NCBI GenBank assembly: GCA_030549775.1
Contig: CM060177.1
Span: 93,434,736 to 93,498,735, forward strand
Source: Tamarix chinensis
Lineage: Eukaryota > Streptophyta > Magnoliopsida > Caryophyllales > Tamaricaceae
Reading direction: 5' to 3'
Length of the DNA: 64,000 nt
Shown here: positions 54,609-63,900 of the stretch, piece by piece
Layout: each line of letters begins with the position of its first letter
Numbering within the stretch: the stretch's first letter is position 1
Notes under the pieces: model-generated
What the model was told of the DNA's origin: nothing
What the model saw: the letters and a program-made list of their open reading frames with translations, nothing else
The model's database searches: none
Program-made: the position numbers and the translations under genes

Positions 54609-55902
54609 ACCAAACATTAGATGATAATAAATCATAGGGAAGATACTATTCACTTATAGTGGAACACCATGTGAGTCGGGGCTAGACCAATTCACCGGTG
54701 CATTTTTCCCTGGAGACCAATCCATTGGCATATAATAGTGGTCAGGTGCATTCGATCCTGGAGTTGAATTTCTTATCCACCGGCTATAACAATGAGGTTC
54801 CTATACTCACATAGATATTATTGGAGAGATGTGTAAAGACAGAATTAATGGTTAAAATTCTAATAATGGTGATTAATCTAATTAACATACTGCTTGTATT
54901 ATTTACCTTTTATATGTTATGCCCTATATTAGCTATATGGTTACCTTACTCGGTATTTAGCATATTGATCACCCCTATCATGGGTGCTACTCATTCTCAC
55001 AAGCAGTGACCCCTCCTAAGTCTATGTAGGTAGGAGATGATGCCCTTACTGGTTTTGATGTGTATGATACCTTGGGTGGGGTAGAGTGATGATCTGATGT
55101 ACTTGGTGTGTGGTTTGAGAGGTTGTTCTCCGTAGTGGGTGTCATTTTGTACCTTTTTTTAATTCTGTATTAACCTTGACGTTTATATACTCATGTTTTG
55201 TTAATTAAAGTTGATCTGTTATGGTTTTTAATCATTCGTGTCAATAATTTTTGTACCTTTATCCTTATGGTTAGTATGAGATTGGCCAAGGGTCAATCTT
55301 ATACTAATCATGGTGGTAGCACCCCCGCATTTTAATGCATGGTTTTCCATAACAAACAAAATTTTCCAACTATAAATTTTGGGGTGTTACAGTACTCTCC
55401 CTTCCCTTTGCTGAAGTTCTTACTCATTTTTTCTCCTCTTCATTTCACCGTCATTGAATTTCTCTCTCTCATCTCATAGTATGTTCATTACTCTTTTGTT
55501 TTTCATTTTCTTTGCAGTTTATCCTGGTTGTATAAATTTATATATTTTCTAAATTTTGCTTGTTTCTATCATATTCGAACTCTTTCATGTATATTTATAT
55601 TGTATATGATGTTTTGGTGTATATCTATACACTATATGTTGTTAGTTTTTGGGTTGCTATATGTTGTGGAGATGAAAAATCAATTAATAGATATGTTATT
55701 AAACTATATCTAAAAACACATTATAGAAGTAATAGATAGTATTGTAGAAATCGTGGTATTGTTAGTAGAACAAATGTTGTTGTGGTCTATAAGTGTTCCA
55801 ATTTTTGGGTATGGTGGTGGTTTTTGTCTTAACTTGGCTAATATTATTAGATTTCCCATTTTTGTTTTTAATTTAGGAGGTAAATTTTACTTATTTCTCA
55901 TT

Positions 55903-56140
55903 ATGGATCATAAGTGGATGCATGCAAGTAGGTTGTCTAGTGAATATATAGATGGTGTTTCTAAATTCTTAAGATAGCCATTGAAAATTTAAAATATCCT
56001 TTGCGTATATATTGCCAATGTATAGATTGTGGAAATATGATAAAAAAAAAGGTAAATAAGATATTATCTGTAGAATTAATAAGAGTTATATAAGGTGGAT
56101 ATGACATGGAGAAACAATTCTTTATTAACCTATTGTGGTT
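55903..56140 (+). pseudogene. CACTA transposase-associated domain
   Basis: The frame from 55903 reads MDHKWMHASRLSSEYIDGVS KFLR and then a stop. This is the recognisable start of the 'transposase-associated' N-terminal domain of CACTA TNP2 proteins ('M.+.WM...R.S.EY..GV..FL'). The ATG is a believable original start. The rest, to about 56140, reads through several stops, and the domain's Cys positions are partly visible near VYIANV. Confidence 0.75.
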
Positions 56141-56149
56141 GACCACAGT

Positions 56150-57540
56150 GATGTTGAAGTTGTAGATGACTTTACTTACATGGAGGACCTAAGAAACAAT
56201 GTTGAAGAACATTTTAGAGACCATCCAGAATTGTTTGAAAAGTTGGACAATGATTCAAAGACACCTTAGTACAATGGTTGTACTAAATTTATAAAATTAT
56301 CAGCTCTGTTACGACTATACAACTTGAAGGTGGGTAATGGATGGAGTGATAAAAGCTTCACTTCTCTTCTTGATCTCTTGAAAGATATCCTTCCAGAAGA
56401 CAATGTGTTTCCTCCCCATACTTATGAACCTAAGAAGATTTTGTGCTCTATGGGTTTAAATTATGAAAAGATTCATGCTTGTCCTAACAATTGCATTTTG
56501 TATTGCAATGAATATGCGTTATTAGATAGTTGTTCTGAGTGTCTAAGGTACCTAATAAGGTGTTGTGGTACTTTTCAATTATACCATGATTTTGACACAT
56601 GTTTTCTAATGAGAAAAATGTAGAGAACCTTATATGGTATGTGAAAGGAAGAAATTCTGATGACAAGCTTAAACATGCAATAGAAGATGATTATTTATTT
56701 ATACCCTAATTTTGGTGGTGAATCTAGAAACCAATGGGTTGCAATTTTTTCATAAGCAATGAACTCTTTTAATGGAAACACCAACTATAGTTTATGGCCT
56801 GTTATTATGGTGATTTAAAATATTCCCCCTTCATTATGTGTGAAGAGGAAATGGATGATGATATCTTTACTTATATATAATCCAAATCAGTCGAGTAATA
56901 ATATTAATGTTTATTTGGCTCCCCTTATTAAGGATTAAAAGTACATGTGGGATCATGGATTTGAATTAGTTGATGTAGGGAAGCAATAGTATTTTAACTT
57001 GAGAGCTATGTTATTTTATACATTAATGATTTCTCTACCTATGGTAATCTTTCCTGTTATAGTGTATATAGACACTATGCATGTACTATTTGTGAAGATA
57101 ACACAAATTTTATCTAACTACGAAAGAGTAAGAATACTGTCTATCTTAGACATCATAGATTCTTTCCTATGAATGATCATTATCATAGGAAAAGAAAAAC
57201 TTATAATGGAAAAGTTGAAGAAACAAGATCTTTGAATTCTCTCATGGGTTTTCAAGTATTTGACAAAGTAAAAGATTTGAGTTCTCCTGTTGAAAAAAAT
57301 AATAAGAATTTGGTCCCTTCTAGTGGGTGGAAGAAGAGATTAACCTTCTTTAACCTTCCATATTGGAAAAACTTACACATACAACATTATCTTGATGTGA
57401 TGTTTATCGATAAGAATATATCTGATTGTCTAAATGGCATGCTACTGAATGTGCCAAAAAAGACAAAGGATAGTATTGATGCTCAGTTGGACATGGTTGA
57501 CATGGGTATAAGAATATAATTACATCAAAGGAAGGTGGGA
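56150..57540 (+). pseudogene. CACTA TNP2 transposase (tnp2 family)
   Basis: The open frame 56324-56623 contains NGWSDKSFTSLLDLLKDILP, then SMGLNYEKIHACPNNCILYC and NEYALLDSCSEC, the diagnostic tnp2 N-terminal words. Later pieces are NINVYLAPLIKD (56905) and 57169-57519, with YHRKRKTYNGK, LTFFNLPYWKNLHIQHYLDV, MFIDKNISDCLNGMLLNV and KTKDSIDAQLDM. In active elements this protein cuts the TIRs. Stops and shifts occur at 56620, 56710-57100 and 57517. Confidence 0.85.
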
Positions 57541-58290
57541 AATAAAAACTTTTCTTTTATCTCCTATTTGTTATACTCTTTCCAAGAAAGAGAAGATCTC
57601 TTTCTATAAGTGTTTCTACGGAGTAAATGTTCTCAAAGGATATTCATCAAACATCAAGAAACTTGTTTTGATGAAAGATTTGAAGTTAATGTGTATGAAA
57701 TCTCATGATCATCATATTCTAATTCAAGATTTGTTGACGATTATTATACATTCTATTTTACCAAATTGGGTTTGGAGCATCATCATCAGATTTTGTTTCC
57801 TTTTTTAGGAACTATGTAGTAACATTTTTGACCCTACAATGTTAGACAAATTTCAAAGTGAGATTGTAACTATATTATGCCATCTTGAGATATATTTTAC
57901 TCTATCATTATCTATAATCATGATTGGTTTAATGGTTCACGTGGTTAAGGTGGTTATATTATGTGGGCTAGTTCATTTGCATTGGGTGTATCCATTTAAA
58001 AGGTATATGAAATTCTTAAAAGGATATGGGAGGAATCTGAACAAGCCTGAAAGTTGTATTGGTGAGAGTTATCTAGTGGAGTAGTCAATGAAATGTTGTT
58101 GTAAGTTCTTACCTAATAGTAATGTGATAGGAATTCCTAAACCACAACATTTAGGTATAGAGGAACAAGGAAAAGAGTATAAAGGATTTTACATGGTCAT
58201 CATTGATGATGAAAAAATATTTTTACTAGCTCACCTATATGTCCATCACAATAAAGATAATTTTCAACGATATATGGATTAGTAAATGGA
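57541..58290 (+). pseudogene. CACTA TNP2, DUF4218 part
   Basis: The 57839-58084 frame reads MLDKFQSEIVTILCHLEIYF, then MIGLMVHVVKVVILCGLVHL and HWVYPFKRYMKFLKGYGRNL, ending CIGESYLVE and a stop. These are the DUF4218 signature words that follow the tnp2 domain. A second open piece (58088-58282) continues with IPKPQHLGIEEQGKEYKGF. The stop at 58084 and shifts before 57839 separate it from the transposase core. Confidence 0.83.
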
Positions 58291-58379
58291 TAATTTGAAG
58301 GCTTCAAATCCATCTAGGAGTAAGAAACAAATATTAGATAGTTACAATAGCTCCTTTTGGAATGGTTGTCATCTTAATC

Positions 58380-58800
58380 ATTTGAATCTGACACTAATTT
58401 GTATTAGACATCTTACCCTCCTCGTTGGGAAGTGATGTCCTACAACTTATATATAATCAATGGTTATACTTTCTACATAAAAGAGTAGGATGACAATAGT
58501 AATATACAAAATAGGGGTGTGAGTGTAATATCAGAAGCTTTTCCTATATCATGTTTATGCTTCAATGATATACTATGGGGTGATAGAGTGCATATGCCTA
58601 TTGGATTGCACTACTATAAAAGTTCCTTTATTTGGATGCAAATGGGTTTACAATCAAAATGGGGTTTGTACTAAGGAAGATGGATTTACAAGGGTGGATG
58701 TTTTAAGGCTTGGTCATAAGCAAAATCTATATATATTATCCTCACAAGAAAAATAGGCACTCTATGTTACTAACCTAACTAATAAACGGTTGTATACTAT
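58380..58800 (+). pseudogene. CACTA TNP2, DUF4216 part
   Basis: IQNRGVSVISEAF (58505-58545) leads into the 58565-58756 frame: MIYYGVIECICLLDCTTIKV then PLFGCKWVYNQNGV and GFTRVDVLRLGHKQNLYILS, with SQEK and a stop followed by ALYVTNLTNKRLYTI. This matches DUF4216 at the C-terminus of TNP2 polyproteins. One stop and one or more shifts occur. Confidence 0.83.
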
Positions 58801-59174
58801 CTTGAATGCAAAAAAAAAGGGGGGGATGACATACAAGGGGAGAATGTTTTTACTACTGACTTACCTATCTCATCCAACCGTGATGACATTACTAATAACC
58901 TCTATGAGAAAGATGGTCATGAAGAAGAGTTCTATGTACTTGAATCAGAGTTTTTACATAAAATAGGGCACATGCCGTAGGTTAATGTGTTATAGATGAA
59001 AGGTTTAATTACTTCCTATGTGTTCTTTTTTTGCATAAAAGTTTTTTTTTAATATTTTGACTATATCACATCATATATTTCTTTAATTATTTTTTATTAT
59101 ATTGTTTTGTTTTGTTTTGCATCATATATTCCTTTAATTAATTCCTAATCTATAAGTTTTATTCAATCATTTAG

Positions 59175-59440
59175 GTATAGATCCACGTGAAGATGATACA
59201 TATGCTCAAGAGGTTGGAAAACATAGAGAAAGGAGAATGAGCTCAACACAAATTGTTAGAAACAGAGAAAGGAGTGTTTGTGTTGATTTTGATGAATTAG
59301 GGTATCCAGTGGGCCATAATAGAGATTTTTTCATTGATTATTATAACTATATGGCTCTTACACACATCCCCATGACTCATCAAACTTTGAGGGAATCCCC
59401 AAAAGAGTTTAAGGATAAGGTGTAGGATTCCACTATGGTA
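59175..59440 (+). pseudogene. CACTA second protein (PTTA/TNP1-like), N-terminal part
   Basis: The frame reads RNRERSVCVDFDELGYPVGH, then NRDFFIDYYNYMALTHIPMT and LRESPKEFKDKV. It resembles the plant Ptta/En/Spm transposase family (Transposase_24), the CACTA subunit that binds subterminal repeats. It starts after an AT-rich gap (59000-59170) that could be an intron or intergenic spacer. A later insertion (59998-62498) separates it from the C-terminal part. Confidence 0.65.
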
Positions 59441-59958
59441 TGATTTGAATATAAAAAATATATATATGACTTTTTTTTGTTACTACCATATGATAAATTA
59501 ATTATATGCATACTAACTATTTTATTTTTTTTAATATTTTATCAAGTATTTAATGTTTGATAACATCATAAGAAACTCGTTATGAGTTGAGTTGCAAAAG
59601 TCCTAGATAAATTGAAAGTTGTGGATAGCTAAAAATCATATGTATGCAGCTTATGGTACTATCATGTCCATGCCCCAAGATATCTATAGGAATGTGATCA
59701 CCCTCTACCAATAGAGGTAGTTATGTTCGTGGAGAACTTCAAAGGAATATGAATTACGTAAGAACATACTACTAATGACTTTCTAACATAACCAGAGTGT
59801 AATTAGCTTAAAATTCAAGCTAACATAATCTATCTATTCAATGTGACAAGTGAAGGGTGTCGAGAACAGAGCCAGTGCAGAAAAAAAATACTTATGCTCA
59901 CATGATAGGATGTAGAGGCAATAAGTAATCTATAGAATCCTTGATGGGTGTGTAGGGG

Positions 59959-59965
<7 letters not shown>
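59441..59965. other. Decayed CACTA sequence
   Basis: AT-rich and without a clear domain. Probably an intron or degraded coding sequence of the second CACTA gene. The left flank ATGGGTGTGTAGGGGGTGTG precedes the (TA)n target. Confidence 0.4.

Positions 59966-59997
<32 letters not shown>
59966..59997. repeat. (TA)n, left flank of the inserted element
   Basis: A perfect TA run of 32 nt. The partner (TA)n is at 62499-62534. Such matched flanks suggest insertion into a TA microsatellite. Confidence 0.9.
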
Positions 59998-60000
<3 letters not shown>

Positions 60001-60144
60001 GAGGGGTCACATACAAACCATAATTAATATACAAACATAGGAACTAATCTCATCCATTGGATCAAAATTTAATCACATTCAAGATTTTACTAATACCAAA
60101 CCAAAAAACTAATCCAAACCTATATCCAAACCAAATATCCAAAC

Positions 60145-61335
60145 CTCTAAACCCTAAACCCTCTAACCCTCTAACCCTAAACCCTAAACCCTAAACCCTA
60201 AACCCTCTAACCCTAAACCCTAAACCCTAAACCATAAACCCTAAACCCTCTAACCCTAAACCCTAAACCCTAAACCCTAAACCCTAAACCCTCTAAACCC
60301 TCTAAACCCTAAACCCTAAACCCTAAACCCTCTAACCCTAAACCCTAAACCCTCTAAACCCTAAACCCTAAACCCTCTAAACCCTAAACCCTAAACCCTA
60401 AACCCTAAACCCTAAACCCTCTAAACCCTAAACCCTAAACCCTAAACCCTAAACCCTCTAAACCCTAAACCCTAAACCCTCTAACCCTAAACCCTAAACG
60501 CTAAACCCTAAACCCTCTAAACCCTAAACCCTAAACCCTAAACCCTCTAACCCTAAACCCTAAACCATCTAAACCCTAAACCCTAAACCCTCTAAACCCT
60601 AAACCCTAAACCCTAAACCCTAAACCCTAAACCCTCTAAACCCTAAACCCTAAACCCTAAACCCTAAACCCTAAACCCTAAACCCTCTAAACCCTAAACC
60701 CTAAACCCTCTAAACCCTAAACCCTCTAAACCCTAAACCCTAAACCCTAAACCCTCTAAACCCTAAACCCTAAACCCTAACCCCTAAACCCTAAACCCTC
60801 TAACCCTAAACACTAAACCCTAAACCCTAAACCCTAAACCGTCTCAACCCCAAACCCTAAACCCTCTAAACCCTAAACCCTAAACCCTAAACCCTCTCAA
60901 CCCCAAACCCTAAACCCTAAACCCTCTCAAACCCAAACCCTAAACCCTCTAAACCTTAAACCCTAAACCCTCTAAGCCCTAAGCCCTAAACCCTAAACCC
61001 TAAACCCTAAACCCTCTCAACCCCAAACCCTAAACCCTAAACCCTCTCAACCCCAAACCCTAAACCCTCTAAACCTTAAACCCTAAACCCTCTAAGCCCT
61101 AAACCCTAAACCCTAAACCCTCTCAACCCCAAACCCTAAACCCTAAACCCTCTCAACCCCAAACCCTAAACCCTAGACCCTATAAACCCTAAACCCTAAA
61201 CCCTCTCAACCCCAAACCCTAAACCCTAAACCCTAAACCCTAAACCCTAAATCCCATACATTAAACCCTCTAAACACTAAACCCTAGACCCCAAACATTA
61301 AACCCTCTAAACCCTAAACCCTATAAACCATAAAC
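60145..61335. repeat. Interstitial telomere-type repeat array (CCCTAAA and CCCTCTAAA)
   Basis: About 1.2 kb consists of CCCTAAA mixed with the variants CCCTCTAAA and CCCTCTAACCCTAAA. In its second half there is a further CCCTCTCAACCCCAAA variant. The first half is more regular and the right end decays (61230-61335). The C-rich strand is on plus throughout, so the array is a head-to-tail block. It lies inside the inverted-repeat element, so it is not a chromosome end. Confidence 0.95.
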
Positions 61336-61410
61336 CACAAACTCTCTAATTATAATAATAATACAATATCTTAGCCATCCATAAACTTTATTTAGTTAGT
61401 CAAACCATGT

Positions 61411-61600
61411 ATTATGCAAAAATATACAACAATGGCAGATTAATAATCTGATTATTAATCAGAATAATATAAAATAGCAATACAATATTAATGAGCAATA
61501 TTTAGCAATACCAACACCATACCAGCATATATTATGCAAAAATTTACAATAATGGCTGATTAATAATCTGATTATTAATCAGACTAACATAAAACAACAG
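61411..61600. repeat. Two 120-bp tandem copies with perfect palindromes
   Basis: TATTATGCAAAAAT...AATGGC starts at 61411 and again at 61531. Each copy has GATTAATAATCTGATTATTAATC, two 11-bp inverted arms around a single T. In the second copy the arms extend to 13 bp (CTGATTAATAATC, GATTATTAATCAG). Confidence 0.85.
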
Positions 61601-61979
61601 CACACCATTATTCAGCAACAGAAAATACAACAGCAACAGCAATAGCACATACAAAACGAACGAGGCAGAGTACTAAATCAACTCAGGAAATTCGATTGCT
61701 GAATCAATAAAACCTAAAACACATACAAAAAAAATGTGCACCAGCGAAAAATCGTGGCGGAGACGTGAGCTTCGGTAGGTTGAAGAAATGTGCTGGGATG
61801 AGAAACACCGGCGAAGAAGAGCAAAAAAAATGGAGAAACAGTGTCAAAAACGAACGATCAATTAGTATAGAAATTAAATCCAAAATTAACAAAATCAGTC
61901 AGTAATATCCGAACAATTAGCACAAAAATCAAATTTAAAATGAAGAACCGCACAAGGAAAGCCAAATTACGCAAAACAA

Positions 61980-62390
61980 ACTTACGAATTGGAGGAGAGA
62001 GGTCGGAATTATACCGACGGCGCGCACTGAGGTGGCGGTCGTGGAGGTTGTGCGCTGGACTGCTGCGTTGGTTGTTCTAGCTGCAGCAACAGTGGAGCTC
62101 TTGCTCAGGTCGCGCTGGCAGATCTTGCTTCCGTCTGAGCTCGCGCTGCCTACGAAGAATGGAAGGATGAAGAATGGAGCGGCTGAGCTCGCGCTGGAAG
62201 ATCTTGCTTGTCTGCTGGTCTACGAAGCTCGTGAGAGTGGAGGAGGAGGGGAAATCGACGGAGAGATGGAGGAGCAGGTGCGATGGAGAGGGAGAGGCAG
62301 GTGCAAAGCGGTGTGGTGGTCGGGTGCGAAACAGAAGGGGTCGGGGGAGAGGAGCGGGGCAGAGCCAGTGAAAAAATGAACCGCGCGTAC
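61980..62390 (-). other. GC-rich, gene-like segment (possible captured 5' exon)
   Basis: Read on the minus strand, 62390-61985 looks like a plant 5' UTR or first exon: CT-rich, with moderate GC content. It ends TCCTCCAATTC followed by GTAAGTTTG at 61985-61977, a good 5' splice site, after which the sequence turns T-rich like an intron. Open frames exist on both strands (62032-62379 plus, 62394-62077 minus), but neither has a recognised domain. About 85 bp are repeated inside (GCGCTGGCAGATCTTGCTT and GCGCTGGAAGATCTTGCTT). It could be a captured host gene fragment. Confidence 0.45.
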
Positions 62391-62412
62391 CCATTTTCGT
62401 TCTTAACTCTTC

Positions 62413-62443
62413 GGCCGTTGGATCTAAATTAGATCCAACGGCC
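62413..62443. repeat. 31-bp perfect palindrome near the element's right end
   Basis: GGCCGTTGGATCTAA, a central A, then TTAGATCCAACGGCC: 15-bp arms without mismatch. It lies in the right inverted repeat. The left inverted repeat has a single CCATTGGATC copy. Confidence 0.9.
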
Positions 62444-62495
62444 AGAAATCGTTCCTACGTGTGTACAGAAATTTAAAGTGCGCACCTGACCCCTT

Positions 62496-62498
<3 letters not shown>

Positions 62499-62534
<36 letters not shown>
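62499..62534. repeat. (TA)n, right flank of the inserted element
   Basis: A 36-nt TA run that ends at CCTCGATG. It is the partner of 59966-59997. Confidence 0.9.
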
Positions 62535-62537
<3 letters not shown>

Positions 62538-62589
62538 CGATGTCATTATTTTATGATCTAATATTGTTACCAAGTAATTTTTTTTCTTG

Positions 62590-63140
62590 ATAAAATATGA
62601 GAAACAACTAATGGAGGAAGCAGAGCTAACCTATACCCCATATGTACCCTTGGAGTAGGATGATGTTTAGATATACGTTAGGGTAAAGAAGAAAAAACCT
62701 ACCAATGAGCCTACTCAATAGGTGGTTGAGAAAATTGTAAGGCACCCAACATTTCTCGTTACTTGGTTTAATATAGTTACATATCCCTAACGATGTTTCT
62801 AACTTTAAATATGATGGTTTGAGGAAGCACTATCTGGCCGGTGTTTTTCACAAAGAAGGAACGAATGAACTTTTGACACATGCATTGGGCACTCAATAGT
62901 ATGGCAGCCGATGTATGACATATAATTACGGGTCCAACCTATCTAAGGTATTTGGATATCACCCTAGTTCTCACCCTTTGAAAGACAAATTTGAAAAAAT
63001 GGAGAAAGAAATGGTATCATTAAGGGAATCACAAGAGGTAATCCATAGAAGGTTGAATAATATGTCATCAAATTCACAATGTCTAGTTTAACCCTCCACA
63101 TCTAGTTTCCCTAGACCATTTCTAAAAATTAATAAGGTAA
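62590..63140 (+). pseudogene. CACTA second protein, middle part
   Basis: EKQLMEEAELTYTPYVPLE and a stop (62601-62657), then YVRVKKKKPTNEPTQ, then (62880-63080) HALGTQ, a stop, YGSRCMTYNYGS and LKDKFEKMEKEMVSLRESQE with VIHRRLNNM. The last part is a short coiled coil, a usual feature near the end of PTTA/TNP1-type proteins. It is broken by stops at 62657, 62668 and 62898. Confidence 0.6.
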
Positions 63141-63229
63141 TATACTACACTACACTCTATGTACTTGAATGTATTTTTTTTTGTGACCATAGCTTGAATC
63201 TTTTAACTATTAATTATAGGTTTAGTATC

Positions 63230-63900
63230 CTTTTAGCTTGTAAGTCATAGAGGATGGGCTTATTGTAGCAAATGTTATTGATTTCATTGAGTCCAATTCA
63301 ACCCATCATACTTGGCCATTGGGGGTTGCTAAAATTTGGGTCTCAATTATTAATGTCTTCGAGGAATACTTAATGGATCCATTATCAGTTGCTATGACAT
63401 ATAATCGTGAAGAAGGGGATATGCCTATACTTTGCTTACTAGCAGGGAAATTTTTTGGAGGATCGAGTAATCTTGTAATTATTAAGGATGAGGTAACCCA
63501 AACTTTTTCAAGTTTAGGTTAAATTCACCTAAGTGATAATATAGGAACTAACAAGTATATTTTTCCACTTTTTCTTACTTGCTTAGGGAGCTTATATTAT
63601 AGTACAAATTATTAGCAAGAGGGGAAAATGATAGGGAGTATGCAAAAGCCCAAAAAGCCTTGGGAATGGAAACAATAATCAAGAATTGTGACCAATCACC
63701 TCAATTTAGGCTATATTTGGACATGGAGCTATCTTTAGATGGTAATTATATTAGGATTCCTTTTCCAGCAGATTTTCACATGAAATCAGAAGATGTCAAT
63801 ATTTGGATTGGGGCATAGGATATCCTAAATTTGTTACAATATGGCATGTTACAATGTCAACATATAATACTATATATGAGGTAATGTAAATCCTTTTATG
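63230..63900 (+). pseudogene. CACTA second protein, C-terminal part
   Basis: The 63319-63522 frame reads MGVAKIWVSIINVFEEYLMD, then MPILCLLAGKFFGGSSNLVI. Further on, FRLYLDMELSLDGNYIRIPF, then SEDVNIWIGA, a stop, DILNLLQYGMLQCQHIILYM (63705-63875). These resemble the C-terminal region of plant En/Spm proteins that lies before or around a C48 (Ulp1-like) peptidase domain in some CACTA elements. The peptidase itself, if present, is beyond the window. Confidence 0.5.

Larger units (their letters stand above)
42618..55391 (+). mobile_element. Ty3/gypsy Tekay/Del-like element, complete but dead
   Basis: The 5' LTR is 42618-46391 (3774 bp). The 3' LTR is 51244-55391 (4148 bp, or 3780 bp without a 368-bp MITE plus duplicate). 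Both have TGTAA...TTACA ends. The internal region (4852 bp) holds a PBS, gag, protease, RT, RNase H, integrase and a chromodomain-like end, then a PPT. The flanks GTGCC and GTACT may be a decayed target duplication (two transitions). The very long LTRs and the C-terminal module fit the Tekay/Del chromoviruses. Many stops stand where Gln or Trp codons are expected. Confidence 0.92.
51244..55391 (+). repeat. Tekay-like 3' LTR, 4148 bp including a MITE
   Basis: It is collinear with 42618-46391 from TGTAATACCCCAAAATCC to GGGGTGTTACA. It has the TATA box at 52080-52087 and structured units at 54445-54608 and 54667-54814. The extra length is the MITE at 52441-52800 plus its duplicate. The (AAT)n run near 51327 is much shorter than in the 5' LTR. 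Confidence 0.92.
59998..62498. mobile_element. Inverted-repeat DNA element in a (TA)n tract, carrying a telomere-type array
   Basis: The left end AGGGGTCACATACAAACC and the reverse complement of the right end, AGGGGTCAGGTGCGCAC, share AGGGGTCA. Further in, CATAGGAAC...CCATTGGATC (left, about 60036-60063) matches CGTAGGAAC...GCCGTTGGATC (right, reverse complement), so the inverted repeats reach about 65-70 bp. The element is 2.5 kb and contains a CCCTAAA-type array (60145-61335), paired palindromes (61435-61590) and a GC-rich, gene-like stretch (61980-62390). No transposase is present. Microsatellite-targeted elements (Micron in rice) are known; whether this is related is open. Confidence 0.75.

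Noticed and set aside
60145..61335. Chromosome end (true telomere)
   Set aside because: The array is flanked on both sides by element and CACTA sequence, contains many variant units and decays on the right, so it is interstitial.
62032..62394. Overlapping frames on both strands in the GC-rich segment
   Set aside because: No recognisable domain on either strand. The minus-strand exon-like reading ends at a splice donor, so I describe it as a possible captured fragment rather than a gene.
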